Shown here piece after piece: positions 43,399 to 54,603 of a stretch of DNA of 64,000 nucleotides. The DNA lies in NCBI GenBank assembly GCA_037893225.1, contig JAZGUH010000356.1:372001-436000 (forward strand), read 5' to 3'. Below the pieces are notes generated by a model. That model ran no database searches. It was not told the DNA's origin and was given only the letters and a program-made list of their open reading frames with translations. A program made the translations under genes and the position numbers. Origin of the DNA: Hippasteria phrygiana (Eukaryota; Echinodermata; Asteroidea; Valvatida; Goniasteridae). Each line of letters opens with the position of its first letter. Positions within the stretch are counted from its first letter, which is position 1.

Positions 43399-44540
43399 TT
43401 AAAACCAAGACGGCCATGCAGTCGTTTCCGTGGTCAAGGAAAGAAGTCTAACGTTATACTATTGATTACTAATTTTGTTAATAGTAGGGCCTAACATTAG
43501 TAAGTAGTATTACATAGTACTACATGTAGGCCTGACTCTTTTCTCCAATAAATGTTGGTTGAATTGCCGTACAAGGAAACTGCACAGTAGTATTTGCTCC
43601 TTTGTACTCTTTATTTTGATAAATGGCATCAAAGTATTTTCTGGCCTGTGAAATTTCTTTGTTCAGATGAAATCATTTAATCAAATGGTTCATTGCTCGA
43701 CAGTGAAATTTTATATTCACTGTAAAAAAATAAAATGATTGTACGGCTATTTGGAACTACACGTAGAACAAAAAAAAATAAAATAAATAAACACAAACAA
43801 ACAAAACAAACAAACAAAAAACCACCAGCTTGCTACTACTTGCAATTTCTCGATTTTCACAGCAGATTTCAATAAAATATTTACACAGAAAAGGATCTTA
43901 AATATAAAACTTTACTTAGTTTTAATAAATTTAATCAACTTGGATACGGTAAAAAATGCCATGAGGGAGGCATAGTGTTTCATTTGAACATTGCGCACAC
44001 ACACCTGAAAATAGACATGTCAGTTTTGTCACTGATTGTGTAATTCTTATGAACAGAATTTATACATGTTAATTAAAAGAGGGATAGAGAAACCTTACCT
44101 TATGGCAATAAAGTGCCAGTATCTTTATCAAAAACGATGCTGATTTTTCTTTTTGGAGGATGAAAAGTTGAATCTGTCAAGAACTAGAAAATGACTAGGA
44201 AGCGAAATTAAGGCAATGATGATTTACATGTAATGGTAATATAGAGCAACACTAAATATTCCAGAAAACATGTAGTTTGAAATAAATCCTTGTAAAAACA
44301 GTAAGAATAATAGAGCAGAATAGTGCTGCAGTTCTGAATGATTTGATATCAAGCTAAAGCTAACAAGGGAAGTTTGATTTGAAAAAGGTATCAGTCAAGG
44401 TTTCAAGACAATAGCCACAAATCCCATTTCACTTGAAAGACATTTGTTAAATTTATTGCATACATTTCTTCTGTGAAGACAGTTGGCCTTTAAAATTATA
44501 CAAGTCTACAATGTAGTCATCCTCTTCTGGTGACCTTTGT
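43399..44540. other. Intergenic AT-rich sequence
   Basis: An A/AAAC-rich stretch at 43760-43830 is simple sequence. No exon, repeat border or promoter could be supported. Confidence 0.45.
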
Positions 44541-45221
44541 AAAGCCGTGTCCGCACTGGACTTTTTTTTGGAAGGTTTATAATGAGACGATGGTAAAATG
44601 AAAAATTGTCAAATGTGACCACTGTCCGCACTTGGACTTAAGACACGGGAAATTTTTACCGAGACCGTGGGAGAAGTAACCGAGCTGTCAATATAACGAC
44701 TCATGAGGGCACTTTGCGTGACCTTTCTACATTGACGCGATTGACCCAAATCACGCGTGCCTTTTTATTTTTCCGGCCGATGTGTACACGCAGACCTACG
44801 TCTTTAGCACCAATCAAACTTCCGACTGTATCAATAATAAAATCTGCCATGATTACGACCAAAAGAGGAACAACGCACTGGAATTCAATTTGGAAACTTC
44901 CCACATATGCACCGCACCGCAGTGAAACAATGCAAAGCGCATGCATGGTTTCCCTGTGAAGCATGACCTTGCGCTCGGGCCGGATGTACGCTTTCCTGAG
45001 CCGCTTTTACCGACTCGCACTGTCCGCACTTATCGTCTCGGGAAAAGTTACCTGGTCAGTTTACCTGGGCAGCAGTTGCTAGGTAGAAGTAACCGCTGGA
45101 CTCGGGGAAAAGTAACTGAGAGGAAAACGTCCTAGGCTGTCCGCACTGGACTTAAAATGGAAAAAAGTACCAATCGTCTCGATAAGTTTCACCAAAAAAA
45201 GTCCAGTGCGGACATGGCTTA
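44541..45221. mobile_element. TIR element AAGCCGTGTCCGCACTGGAC (681 bp)
   Basis: The left end AAAGCCGTGTCCGCACTGGA, CTTTTTTTT is mirrored on the right (AAAAAAAGTCCAGTGCGGAC, ATGGCTT), with one difference in about 28 bp. Internal copies of CCGCACTGGACTT lie just inside both ends. The interior is GC-rich and holds a - strand frame starting MADFIIDTVGSLIGAK (complement of about 44701-44850) that I do not recognise. Single ends of the same family occur at 12974 and 48549. Confidence 0.7.
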
Positions 45222-45913
45222 AAAAAAACACAAAATTAACATCAGTTGGTTTTTTGTAGTATTTTTTCTCTCTTTTTGGAAACATCTGTTTTCAGTTTGA
45301 TGATTGTACTGTTAATAGTTAGTGGGTGAGTCATGAAGGCAAACGTCATGAAATTCATACTGTATTTACTTACCAAATTTCTGAATGCATGGAATGATTA
45401 CCATTTCATTGTGCACAATAACTTGCAACCCATACTGTGCAGTCATCTGCATTGGGCAGAGTGTCATAATTTGTCACAATTTTCGCAAGGGAACTGGTAC
45501 GTCAAAAACGAGAATTACTTTTCATAGAGTGTACAAGTTATTTCTTGATACCAAACACCGACTAGTCTAGTGACGGACTCTTTAGTCTGTCTTGACCCTG
45601 TAGCAATGTGAATGATAGATTGATCAGAAGTTGTGGTCAAATTTTTCATTCATATTTTGGTCGTCAATTTGAAATATTTTACAAATGCGGTAAATTGAAA
45701 TTGTCTCTTTTTCCTTTATACAAGACCACATTATTGAAATTTCCAAAACAATTGCATAACATCGTACAGTTTTAGCTTCAATACGATGGACCTGGGAGTA
45801 CATGTGTATTTTTGTTTTGCTATATATGTCCTTGGATTTTGAGGTCAATATGGATTTTCTATTGTGCAGATAATAGGGCTGTCCCTTTGTAAAGATGAAT
45901 AATGATAATGTGG
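45222..45913. other. Upstream region of the NR1D-like gene
   Basis: A dispersed block (GACTAGTCTAGTGACGGACT) lies at 45560-45600. Otherwise unique sequence with no coding support. Confidence 0.45.
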
Positions 45914-45937
45914 CCAATTAGCATCCTTTAAAGGTCA
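45914..45937 (+). promoter_or_regulatory. Possible proximal promoter motifs (CCAAT, AGGTCA)
   Basis: CCAAT at 45914-45918 and the nuclear-receptor half-site AAGGTCA at 45931-45937 lie 120-150 bp before the start codon at 46060. REV-ERB genes are known to be self-regulated through AGGTCA-type sites, so the half-site is plausible. Neither motif is rare, and no transcript start is known. Confidence 0.2.
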
Positions 45938-46059
45938 GATAATAGTTCCCTCATTTTCGTTAACGTTTATTACCAGATTCTACACTGACAGTAACAGCAG
46001 CTGCAGAAAAATCAACCTGTCCTGACTGACAGAAGCCGTTACTCTGAGTAATAGCAGAT

Positions 46060-46102
46060 ATGGAGTGGGAGGCCAGAGACCGTGTCGGACCTGGGGTCCT
46101 CG
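46060..46102 (+). CDS. Nuclear receptor (NR1D-like), candidate N-terminal exon
   Basis: The ATG opens MEWEARDRVGPGVL and is followed by one base and a strong donor GTAAGT at 46103. The phase-1 end fits the phase of the zinc-finger exon at 62463: G plus AT makes Asp, giving [16 protein letters not shown] across the join. GC and codon use stand out from the flanks. The inferred A/B domain would be very short, as in one isoform of a receptor with several starts. The join spans 16.4 kb and is inferred from phase only, so another gene could own this exon. Confidence 0.5.
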
Positions 46103-47832
46103 GTAAGTTAACCGCCATGTTTCAATTTGAGAAATAGGTTTGCGCCAATTATAAGTCAAATCAAATTTAGAAATGCAACTGTTTATGTGCAGTGTATACA
46201 TTCTCTGGCCACTTTTGTATTAGCACGGCTCAAATTTGTGCACAAGTCGGTGAAAAAAATAACTTATAACCAAATTTGGAAAATTTCCAGTTTTTGACAG
46301 TTTGCCAGAAGCTACATGTTAAAAAAAAGTAGAGCTAAAAAAACTAGAGCTAAAAAAAACTAGAGCTAAAATCATAGTAGAAGTGTGATTTGTTCCAGCT
46401 CCCCCTACATGTACAGCTTTTTTCACAGTCCTTTTCCCACCATCCAAAATCTTGGACTGTGTCCAACCCCCAAAATTGTTTTCAATCCGTTTCCTTCTCG
46501 CGAATTTCAACCTGAAGCTGACCTGGTTATAATACACAACCTTGATCTCAACCAGTCATGGGTGCAGCCAGACTTTGTTGCAAAGTTGTCATTCAAAACC
46601 GGCGCTTTGAAACAAATTCACAAGCCGGAGTTCTGGGATTAACCTTGAAGTCGAAAAATTACAAGAGACGGCGTAATGTGTCTTCTCAAAAACTTCAGAT
46701 CAGTGAGAATTTGAGTGAATGATTGATGTACATGTAATAGGGCTAGGCCTAACCTTGTAAAAAGCAAAATCAAACTTTCAAACCTCAAAATCTTTCAGGT
46801 TTTCCAACACTTGTGAATATCAGGTATATTAACCCTAACCCCTTGGGTAACTTTACAAGAAAGTATCCTGAATCTGCCAAAATCAACCTATTTTGTCATG
46901 CACAAAAAGTTGGTTTTGGTGACTGCTCAATATGGAGGTATCCTGAATCCATCAAAATCCTGCAGTACCGCTAGGCTTACACTCCTCAATCCATCAAAAT
47001 CCCCCAGTTTTCAATATGGAGGTATTTTGAATCCGCCGAAATCCTCCAAAACAGGGGTATGGATTTTGATGGATTCAGGTAGGTTAGGATTAAAACAATT
47101 ATTTAAACCCCCCCCCCCCCCAAAAAAAAAAAACCAATATATATATATTTCTAATGTTTTAATAAAACTTACAGATGACAAGTTTCTAAACTTGATCTCT
47201 TGGGGGAAAAAATGTAATCAGTCTTAAATGTTCTTGGGACGCCCTTGCAGTAAGTTTGGCATTATCTAGAAATTTCATGTTTTCAAAGAATTTAAAGGCT
47301 ATTTTCCTTCGAAACTGAAAGTTGAACACACGTGAATGCTGCACAGAAATTTTTTCTTGTTGGATATGTGTCCATGTACACATGTAGTAAATGTTCAATT
47401 TGTATTGATTTCAGTAAAATGTTTTGTTTTTGTAACTTGATTTTCTTGAACTTAGTTGCTGCGACTCCAAATTTTTTTAGGAAAGAATCATGTTACAAAC
47501 ATTTCCGCATAAAATTTAGTAAAATGCACGCAATTCAAAGTTGTGAAATATTTGACTGCAAAGTGGATCCTTGTAACCATGGTGATTCTTCATCATTTTG
47601 GTAATAATTGGGCTTTGCGTGTGGCTGTTGCTGACATTGCTGACATTTATTAAAAACAATATTTGATAAGAGGGAGGAACAATGACCTGAATGACCTCAA
47701 ACTAAGTGATCCCAATATCCAGTAGATAACAGCTGTGAGGAAGCTCAGAACAACATGCGTTGTGCAAACTTGGACACATGTCAATGGCAGTTAAACTGTG
47801 TGCATAGAAATAGCATGATGGGCCATATGATG
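46103..47832. other. Intron of the NR1D-like gene: simple and CCTCC-type repeats
   Basis: A short tandem AGAGCTAAAAAAAACT lies at 46330-46370. From about 46830 (TTAACCCTAACCCCTT) to 47095 is a diverged member of the CCTCCAAAATCC family. A C/A run is at 47107-47132. No exon is visible. Confidence 0.55.
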
Positions 47833-48013
47833 CACGATATGGGGCAGAGGGCTACCCCCCCCCCCCCCCCCCCTCTTTTGTGTTGGTCATTGTGTTCCCG
47901 GAATCTCTGGAATTCTTTTCAGATGTCTAGGGGGGATGTGTTAGGTAACAATAGTCTGGAGAGTGTATAGGGTATAGGGACAAAAGGGGGGTACCCCTCT
48001 GCCCCATATCGTG
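47833..48013. mobile_element. TIR MITE with CACGATATGGGGCAGAGG ends (181 bp)
   Basis: The left end CACGATATGGGGCAGAGGGC, TACCCCCC is mirrored by GGGGGGTACCCCTCTGCCCC, ATATCGTG. A 19-C run (47855-47873) sits at the inner edge of the left arm, so this homopolymer seems to have grown inside a TIR. Confidence 0.75.
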
Positions 48014-48167
48014 CTGGGTATATGATGGGCAGGAGGCGGTTCTGCGCTTTGTTTTTATTTTGGTTGTTACATCACAATTAAAAATAATGTCATCAAAAAA
48101 ACCAAAAAAAGAACAGGTTATTTGTTCTAAAATTGCTATGGTTGGAAGTACAGGTAGAATATAACAT

Positions 48168-48342
48168 ATGGTCGTCCCTTGAAAATGTACAGTTTGTCTG
48201 AAAATCATTGACGAAAAACTAATACATATTGTCTGGTTTGCAACAGTTTGACTTTTCCGAATTAAACTTTCGTCCCCGAAAGTATTTTTATCAATGATTT
48301 TAAGACAAACACGGCACATTTCCAAGGGAAGGTCATGTACAT
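48168..48342. repeat. Palindromic element with GTTTGTCTGAAAATCATTGA arms
   Basis: The left arm GGTCGTCCCTTGAAAATGTA, CAGTTTGTCTGAAAATCATT and the right arm TCAATGATTTTAAGACAAAC, TTCCAAGGGAAGGTCATG pair with some mismatches. It is the fullest copy of the block seen at 20441 and 39888. Confidence 0.65.
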
Positions 48343-48436
48343 TGTACCTGTTTACCAATCTTTTCAAGCAGATTAATTTTACAGGTAGGATGCACACTTA
48401 TTTGTATCGCAATTGGGCGCTTCCAACCGGTGTACC

Positions 48437-48502
48437 ATAACCGTCCTGAATCCTCCAATTTCAATACAATTTTTCACACCACCTAGGGAGTTAGGGTTTT
48501 AA
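48437..48502 (+). mobile_element. 66-bp TTAA mini element, copy M2
   Basis: It reads ATAACCGTCCTGAATCCTCC, AATTTCAATACAATTTTTCA, CACCACCTAGGGAGTTAGGG and ends TTTTAA. The left border is ATAA rather than TTAA, and the CCCTAAC of M4 is missing. Confidence 0.75.
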
Positions 48503-48618
48503 CAGGGTGCACAATTCTGGTTGCCCATGGACAATCGGCAACTACATTGTAAAGCCGTGTCCGCATTGGACTTTTTTTGGTAAAGCGTACAGAGACTGTT
48601 GTCAACTTGTCCAAATTA

Positions 48619-48785
48619 AGTTCAGTGCATCAGGGAACCAGACTACTAGAACATAATTCTTTTCTCTGTGTTTTCCCAGCATCTATGCACACAAAACTTT
48701 AAACAGGTCAGTGTTACAGTATTTGCTAGCACGCTATAAAATACTAACCCCCAAATCCATATATTTCTGAAAATTACAGCAAAAT
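48619..48785 (+). repeat. Fragment D of the AGGTAGTG MITE family
   Basis: It matches the 3' part of copy C: CAGGGAACCAGACTAC, CCAGCATCTATGCACACAAA, AACAGGTCAGTGTTACAG, ACCCCCAAATCCAT. A single AAGCCGTGTCCGCATTGGAC end (48552) lies just before it. Confidence 0.7.
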
Positions 48786-48802
48786 CAAATGATGTATAGA
48801 CT

Positions 48803-48962
48803 ACCAAAGTCTGACGTCATCAGTTGGCACGACAACTGGCTCCAAACAAATGGAGATTTGGACACTTCCTTTGTTAACAGCCAGTCATTCAAACACATTG
48901 ACACAAAATAACAAAAGTATTCTGGTTCCAAACATTGCATTGACGTCATCACTTTGGTACTC
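48803..48962 (+). mobile_element. CRE-ended MITE, copy 1
   Basis: The ends are inverted: ACCAAAGTCTGACGTCA and TGACGTCATCACTTTGGTAC. The palindrome TGACGTCA, the cAMP-response element, occurs at 48812-48819 and 48941-48948. The core GGCACGACAACTGGCTCCAA, TCTGGTTCCAAACATTGCAT is shared with 54604-54761. Confidence 0.75.
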
Positions 48963-48992
48963 TTATGAAGCTGTTTTTGTTTTCAAAAGTAT

Positions 48993-49208
48993 TTAACCCC
49001 TTACGTACGGATGACGCTAAATCCTGCAAAAAAATTGCCACCAGGCCGGATGATGTCTATAGGTGCAATTTCTGCATTTTCAATCCATTGTTGGATTATT
49101 GTGTTCGTTACGCTTGGCTGCACAAGCCTCTTGTGTCTGTTTCGCTTGGCTGAAAAGCCGACACCGCACCCCGGCGCCTCACTATGATAACCGTACTCAA
49201 GGGGTTAA
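48993..49208 (+). mobile_element. TTAACCCCTT-family MITE, full copy (216 bp)
   Basis: It starts TTAACCCCTTACGTACGGAT and ends GTACTCAAGGGGTTAA, with TTAA at both borders. The core CCAGGCCGGATGATGTCTAT, GGTGCAATTTCTGC and CGCTTGGCTGCACAAGCC matches, inverted, the copy at 59754 inside the hAT element. Confidence 0.8.
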
Positions 49209-50448
49209 ATAATATGATTCCTTTGTATGACAAATCTAATTTGTGAAACAAGACTCAAAATCAGTAAACATATAATACAAAATAAACATTAGGCATTACA
49301 GTTTCCATTCAAACATGATCCAGACATTTGAAGTTGTATATCCATGGATGCTATTTAAACTGAACATTGTGTTTCACATTGTTGCATGTCTGACGTAATG
49401 TAAAAATAAATTTGTCACTATGACATACAATGTACAAGCAACAGTTATGTGTGTATTGAGAATGATTAGCAGAATTTCTGTTTCCTCTTAGCAACAGCGC
49501 AGTGCAATGCCCTTTCAATATTTTTTTCTCTTTGTACCATTGGGAACATGTATGATTATGAAGCACCATGAATTGTGAAAGAGTTCTAAAATAAGCGATG
49601 CATCCGTCTGCACACATTGTACTTTTAACAATGGCTTTAGTGCACTTTCCCACGCTATTTCAATTTAACTGGGTCATGACACGGCCTGCCCCTATGACGG
49701 TTGTTATTCTTCCTGTATGTATGGCATACCCAGCCTTCCTAGTTCCCAAAAAAAGGAAAGGTTGAAATGATGAAACATTCCCAGACAAGCCTGAAGGAAG
49801 TAAACTTGTTTGGTCGACAATCATTTGGCATTATCCCATAAGCTACATTAACCCTTAACCTCCCATAGATCCTTCAAAGTCCACCAGGAGATTTTGGAAG
49901 ATTTTGTAGGGTGAGGACTGCACTGTATGGGAAACCCTTAAAATCTTGTACTTGTAAAGAATGTGCCATTTTACAAAATGGGGGACATAAAATGTGTTTG
50001 CTTTGGGTATTCCCCCCCCCCCCCCCACAAATGACATCACCCTCCTATTGTGTTCTCTGTTGGTCAAAAGTGCTAATTGGGTTACTGCAAAGTGGGGCAT
50101 TTTGGAGGATTCGGTAATCCGTAAATTTACAAATATTTCTATGTTTGAATAAATATACTCTGGTTGGGGTACGCGACTGACCTACATTTGGACTGGTTTT
50201 GTCAGACGGGTGACCTTTTTGCAACATGATGATTGCGCCAAATCGACTTCCCAGATTTACTGCTCACATGGCACACGATCAACTTCCTTGTTTGACTGGA
50301 CGCCTGGTTTGAATTAAGGCAGACAAATTTATTTATAGAATCAGAGGAAAATTGAATGTGTAATTTTGGCCTTGTCTGAACACACCCCTAATGACATTTC
50401 CGTGTCACATTTGGGATTGATATAAAAATGTACATTGTACATATACAG
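49209..50448. other. Intron of the NR1D-like gene
   Basis: A weak TTAACCC/GGAGGATT relic spans 49850-50120, with a C-run at 50011-50027. No exon found. Confidence 0.45.
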
Positions 50449-50628
50449 TTAACCAGTTCGCGTCGGATGACGTGTATACACGCACTCAGCGAGGCAAGGG
50501 TCCAGCGGAAATATCTGTCAGCGGCCGGCTCGCATTGAGCGAGGCCAGGGTGTGCTACCCGCATTTAAAGGCCTGAACCCGTCTGGCACCCAGGCTCGTG
50601 AAAAATAATCCCGGCGTGAACTGGTCAA
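50449..50628 (+). mobile_element. TTAACCAGTTCG MITE, copy 1 (180 bp)
   Basis: It starts TTAACCAGTTCGCGTCGGAT and ends CCGGCGTGAACTGGTCAA. A second copy, in the same orientation, begins 1030 bp downstream at 51479. Inside are two near-identical phrases GAGCGAGGCCAGGG and CAGCGAGGCAAGGG. Confidence 0.8.
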
Positions 50629-51039
50629 ATGTAACTTTTCAAAAGCACTTTTTGAACCATTTTCAAAACATGCCAACTTGTACTCGCACTCCTCCTAAAC
50701 TATTTTTTTTCAAGCACTTACTTTCTTGGAATGAGCTTTTACAAGAATGAACTATTATCTTTGAATCTAAACCAAGCACGAAATGTGTGAAATACAGTTG
50801 TGGCTAAACATTTACATACATTTGGACAGCAAGTATTTTAGAACAATGAATTGTTCATTCAATTTTTCCTGGAGCCGTAACTCTTTCTTGGAATTTCTTA
50901 TGACGCAAACTCTCAGTATATCAATAGAACAATGTTTCAAAGAAACAATGTTTCAAAGTACTTATGTGGTAATCATTTGGTTGCTGCTCACAGCTTTCTG
51001 TTGAGTTGGGCATTTATTTGCAGGATTGAGGTGTACAAT

Positions 51040-51245
51040 GTACATGTACTGTATTACGTTGGAGGACAAGAGGAGAAAGAAAATACAAAGGAATCTTTCT
51101 TGTCCTCCGGAGTCGGTCTTTTGTTAAAATCGGTCCCCGGACGTAAAAATACGTGCTTAGTCTATGGGAGTTTTTTTTAAGTAAAGGAACAATAGGAAAC
51201 ACAAAGCATTGTCCTCAGTAGTATACATGTAGTAAAACACGACTG
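51040..51245 (+). repeat. Dispersed repeat R1, copy 4 (best preserved)
   Basis: It reads GAGGACAAGAGGAGAAAGAA, AATACAAAGGAATCTTTCTT, GTCCCCGGACGTAAAAATAC and CAATAGGAAACACAAAGCAT. It lies between the two TTAACCAGTTCG elements. Confidence 0.75.
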
Positions 51246-51478
51246 ATGTATACGACTATGCACTATGTATGCCCTATATGTATGCACATTAGTTTGACAT
51301 TTTGATGATTGTACTGGATACATTAAATCAAGGACACTAACTGAAAATACAAACATGTCCATGAACCTGTATACATTTTGTACATGTATGAATTAATTAC
51401 AGTTTTGATAGTTCTGTGACATTCTGTTTCATTTTTTTCCTAAATATTTAGAGCCATATTTCTATAGCGTTTAAACAT

Positions 51479-51643
51479 TTAACCAGTTTGCGTCGGATGA
51501 CGTGTATACACGCACTCAGCGAATATTTGTCAGCGACCGGCTCGCAGTGAGCGAGGCCAGGGTGTGCTACCCGCAGATAAAGGCCTGATGAGCCCGTCTG
51601 GCACCCAGGCTCGTGAAAAATAATCCCAGCGTGAACTGGTTAA
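51479..51643 (+). mobile_element. TTAACCAGTTCG MITE, copy 2 (165 bp)
   Basis: Borders are TTAA on both sides (TTAACCAGTTTGCGTCGG, GCGTGAACTGGTTAA). It lacks 15 bp (the AGGCAAGGGTCCAGC segment) present in copy 1. Confidence 0.85.
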
Positions 51644-53180
51644 ACTGAACTTGCGGCATGCATTACATGTGCGTAAATTCATACATGCCTGAGAGTTTCA
51701 CTATTTCTATTTGTCGAGAGCCTGTCATGTGGGTGTGTTTAAACCTTTGTTAAACACAGCTGGGAGTTGTTTAAACAGCCGCCATACATGTACCATAGGT
51801 GTGAGCATTTTATGCTGTACCTCATGAGAGCGACGGGCAATCTGTGGAGTGCTTTCATGCGCACATAAGGCTGATACACAGTATGTTTTATAATGTGCAA
51901 ACCGAAGATAAAGTGGGCTGAAAAAGCGTCGCATTTTGCCCTTTTCAGACAGGCATTTTTTCTTTTCTTTTTTAGAAGGAATTTCCCTGTATGAATGGTG
52001 ATAAAAATGTGATGACCGGATCTTTACCAGTCAATAATAATCTTGGAGCGTCTTGGCCGCTGTTAATAGACCTCGCCTTCCGCTTGGTCCATTAAACCCC
52101 TTGACCCCGGATTACATATGGGGGCGCTGGGGCGCCATGCCGGCTTGTGCAGCCAAGCAAAACAGCTAAAACTGGCTAAAACAGGAAGCGTTTTAGCTAA
52201 AACCGTTCAGACATCGTTTTAAAAGATAAAACTGTTCTGGTTTTAGCTATAAAACCCTCCCTCCTAGGTGTTTTAAAATCACCGTTTTAGCGGCGAGATA
52301 AAACCGATTCGGTGCAACTTTAAAACCGTTCAGACACCGTTTTAGCTTAAACTTTCAACCAAATCGAGTTCAACTAGTGTTTTAAGGGAATTTAAAACGG
52401 TGTCTGAACGTAGCCATAGATTTTGTCTTGGGATGGTCTTTTGCAGTGGAATTGGCCAATGATCCAAAGAACAAAAACACCTTTACTGTGTGTACATACA
52501 GTACCATGTACTTGTACATTGCACAATGTACAATGTAGGTCAGTTGTTCAGGTCAGTTCAGTTTCAATATCACTATGGCATGGATCCATATGCTATGTGT
52601 TTTCTTCCTCCATGATACACCCTAGCCTGTCCTTCAGCCATGTATAGCCTGCAGTTATTGGCCCGAGCCCAGGACAATAGGTCAAGGCTAAGTATAAGCC
52701 AAATGTTGGTTTCAGTGAAAGCAGAAAAACTCTTTCTTTGTCGGGTATTTCCGGTTTCTGGTGCTTGTCTTGTCTTGTCTTTGTCTGCCTTTCACTGTAA
52801 AGTTTTGGATTTTGAATACGTTTTTTTGTCCCGTCACAATTATGAATGTGTACACCAAACATGTTTCAATTTCTTTTTAGAAAATGATTCTTTCGGGGAA
52901 TAACTAATGGAATGAGTTTTGGTTCTATTTTGATTTATATTGTTGTTGTTTTAAATTTCTTCACTGGTGTCCAAGTAGTTTAGTCCCAGTGCTTGACCTT
53001 GATTTGGGGGTCCTTTTAGAAATCTTGATGCAATTTAATGCTGTTATGGAAGGTTACATACATACATGTAATTTTTTAGAAGTTTTTACTTTTTGGGACA
53101 TGCCCACCTTCCCCAACTCCACTCTGTGCAAATAAAAAAAAACACACACAAAGGTTACAACAAAACAAAACTTAATCTCT
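51644..53180. other. Intron with a GTTTTAGC-rich foldback at 52160-52420
   Basis: At 52084 a TTAAACCCCTTGACCCCGGA end of the TTAACCCCTT family is truncated by about 52160. From there to 52420 the words AAAACCGTTCAGACA and GTTTTAGC recur in both orientations (GTTCAGACACCG against CGGTGTCTGAAC), forming a foldback repeat. The rest is unique. Confidence 0.55.
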
Positions 53181-53189
53181 GAAAATTCT

Positions 53190-53640
53190 TACTTGTATCG
53201 GACACCAATGAAGGCCCTTATCCCCGGCCTCCCTACCCGGCCCATCCAACACCCCCAGCCCCTTCCAACACCCCTCCCTATCCCCCTCCAGCACCCCTCC
53301 CCCGCCCCATCCAACCCCCCTCCCCCTCCCCATCCAACCCCCCTCCCCCTCCCCATCCAAACCCCCTCCCCCTCCCCATTCCTGCCCCATATCCCACTTC
53401 CATCCCTATACGTACCCCTGCCCTCCCCTGTCCCTCTCCCATATCCCACTCCCATATCCCACTCCCTGCTCCACCCTGCCCTACCCTGTCCCATCCCCTG
53501 CCCCTGTCCCTGCCCCTATCCCCTGCCCCATCCTACCCTATGTCCTTCTCACCGCATCCATCACCACCCCCCCCCCCCCCCCCCCCAACCTCCACCTCCA
53601 CCCTGTCTTCTCCTGCTCTGTTCCCCCCCCCCCCCCTGAC
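53190..53640. repeat. C-rich strand-asymmetric low-complexity tract
   Basis: About 450 bp are almost free of G on the + strand and full of CCCCTCCCCCTCCCCATCCA-type units, then CCATATCCCACTCC units, ending in two C-runs (53566-53586, 53625-53636). The 148-codon proline-rich frame and its G-rich mirror are artefacts. Such tracts can form i-motif, G-quadruplex or triplex DNA. Confidence 0.85.
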
Positions 53641-54603
53641 ACTCTCTTCAACTTCTACATGTTGTTGAATAATTTCTATAACTACAGCAGTTAAACAGAA
53701 CACCCCCAGTGGGCAAAAGGTGGTATGAAGGTGCACCAGCCAGTTTTGGAGAGTAGTACAATACAATTGAATGCATTTGTACACACATCTAAATTCTCTG
53801 TCGCAGTTGTGAAAGAAATTTGGTACTTTGCAGACCAGCATTCAGTCAACAATTTTAAACCACAAACAATTCATAAAGTTTTTTTTCCATATGGCTTGTT
53901 TTGAGGGTATGGGAAATCCCTTGTTTCTTTCCCCGAGGAAGCTCCTTTGTGTAAATGTGGAGGTGGATAATTGTGACTGATTGTGGCTAACAGAATCATA
54001 AAAGTGCCTCAAGTAAGTCCAGAACAGATTGCAGTGAAATTCTTGGAAACTAGTTAATGTGTTACCATTAAACCTTTACAGTGTAAACCACAAAATTCAG
54101 AAAGGTTCTGTACATGATGTACAGGTATACATGTACTTTTTGTTCACTTCAATTTTTTTTAAATGCAGTTTATTACAAATTACCAGTTGCATGACACAGT
54201 TTTATATTCAGCTGAATTTGTGTACTGATATAAACATCTGTGACTGTGTAATTGTTTTCATATAATTTTTTAGAGAACAATAAATTTGGATTCCAGGCCG
54301 CTGCAGTGTTACAAATTTGTGCATCACATTCTTATTGAGGTGCTTACAATGTGCATGTACGCATCATCAGACTCTAGTCCAGGCCTACTTACATTTATAT
54401 GTACACATTCCTTTACTTTCCTTTTATACTGTTTGTGTGTAACTGTAAAAGAAATGAAGCTTTGGCTTTATAATGTGGGAAATTGTTATGCTTAATTATA
54501 TACTTCTGTGCATCTCCAACAAGCCAGTTCCGTTTCTCAAAGGTCAAAGCTTTTTCAGGATGAAATTGCTGACGTAATGTCACTCGATGATACGCGAACG
54601 CCC
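53641..54603. other. Intron, no feature seen
   Basis: AT-rich unique sequence. The short frames have no protein-like support. Confidence 0.45.

Noticed and set aside
44701..44964. 87-codon - strand gene in the AAGCCGTGTCCGC element
   Set aside because: Coding-like start but no recognisable domain, no splice partner found; kept only as a note in the element entry.
46060..46102. Start of a class I myosin, because of the string ARDRVG
   Set aside because: No motor-domain exon was seen downstream, while the exon phase fits the receptor exon at 62463.
53193..53639. 148-codon proline-rich protein
   Set aside because: Low-complexity C-rich DNA; the reverse strand gives an equally long glycine-rich frame.
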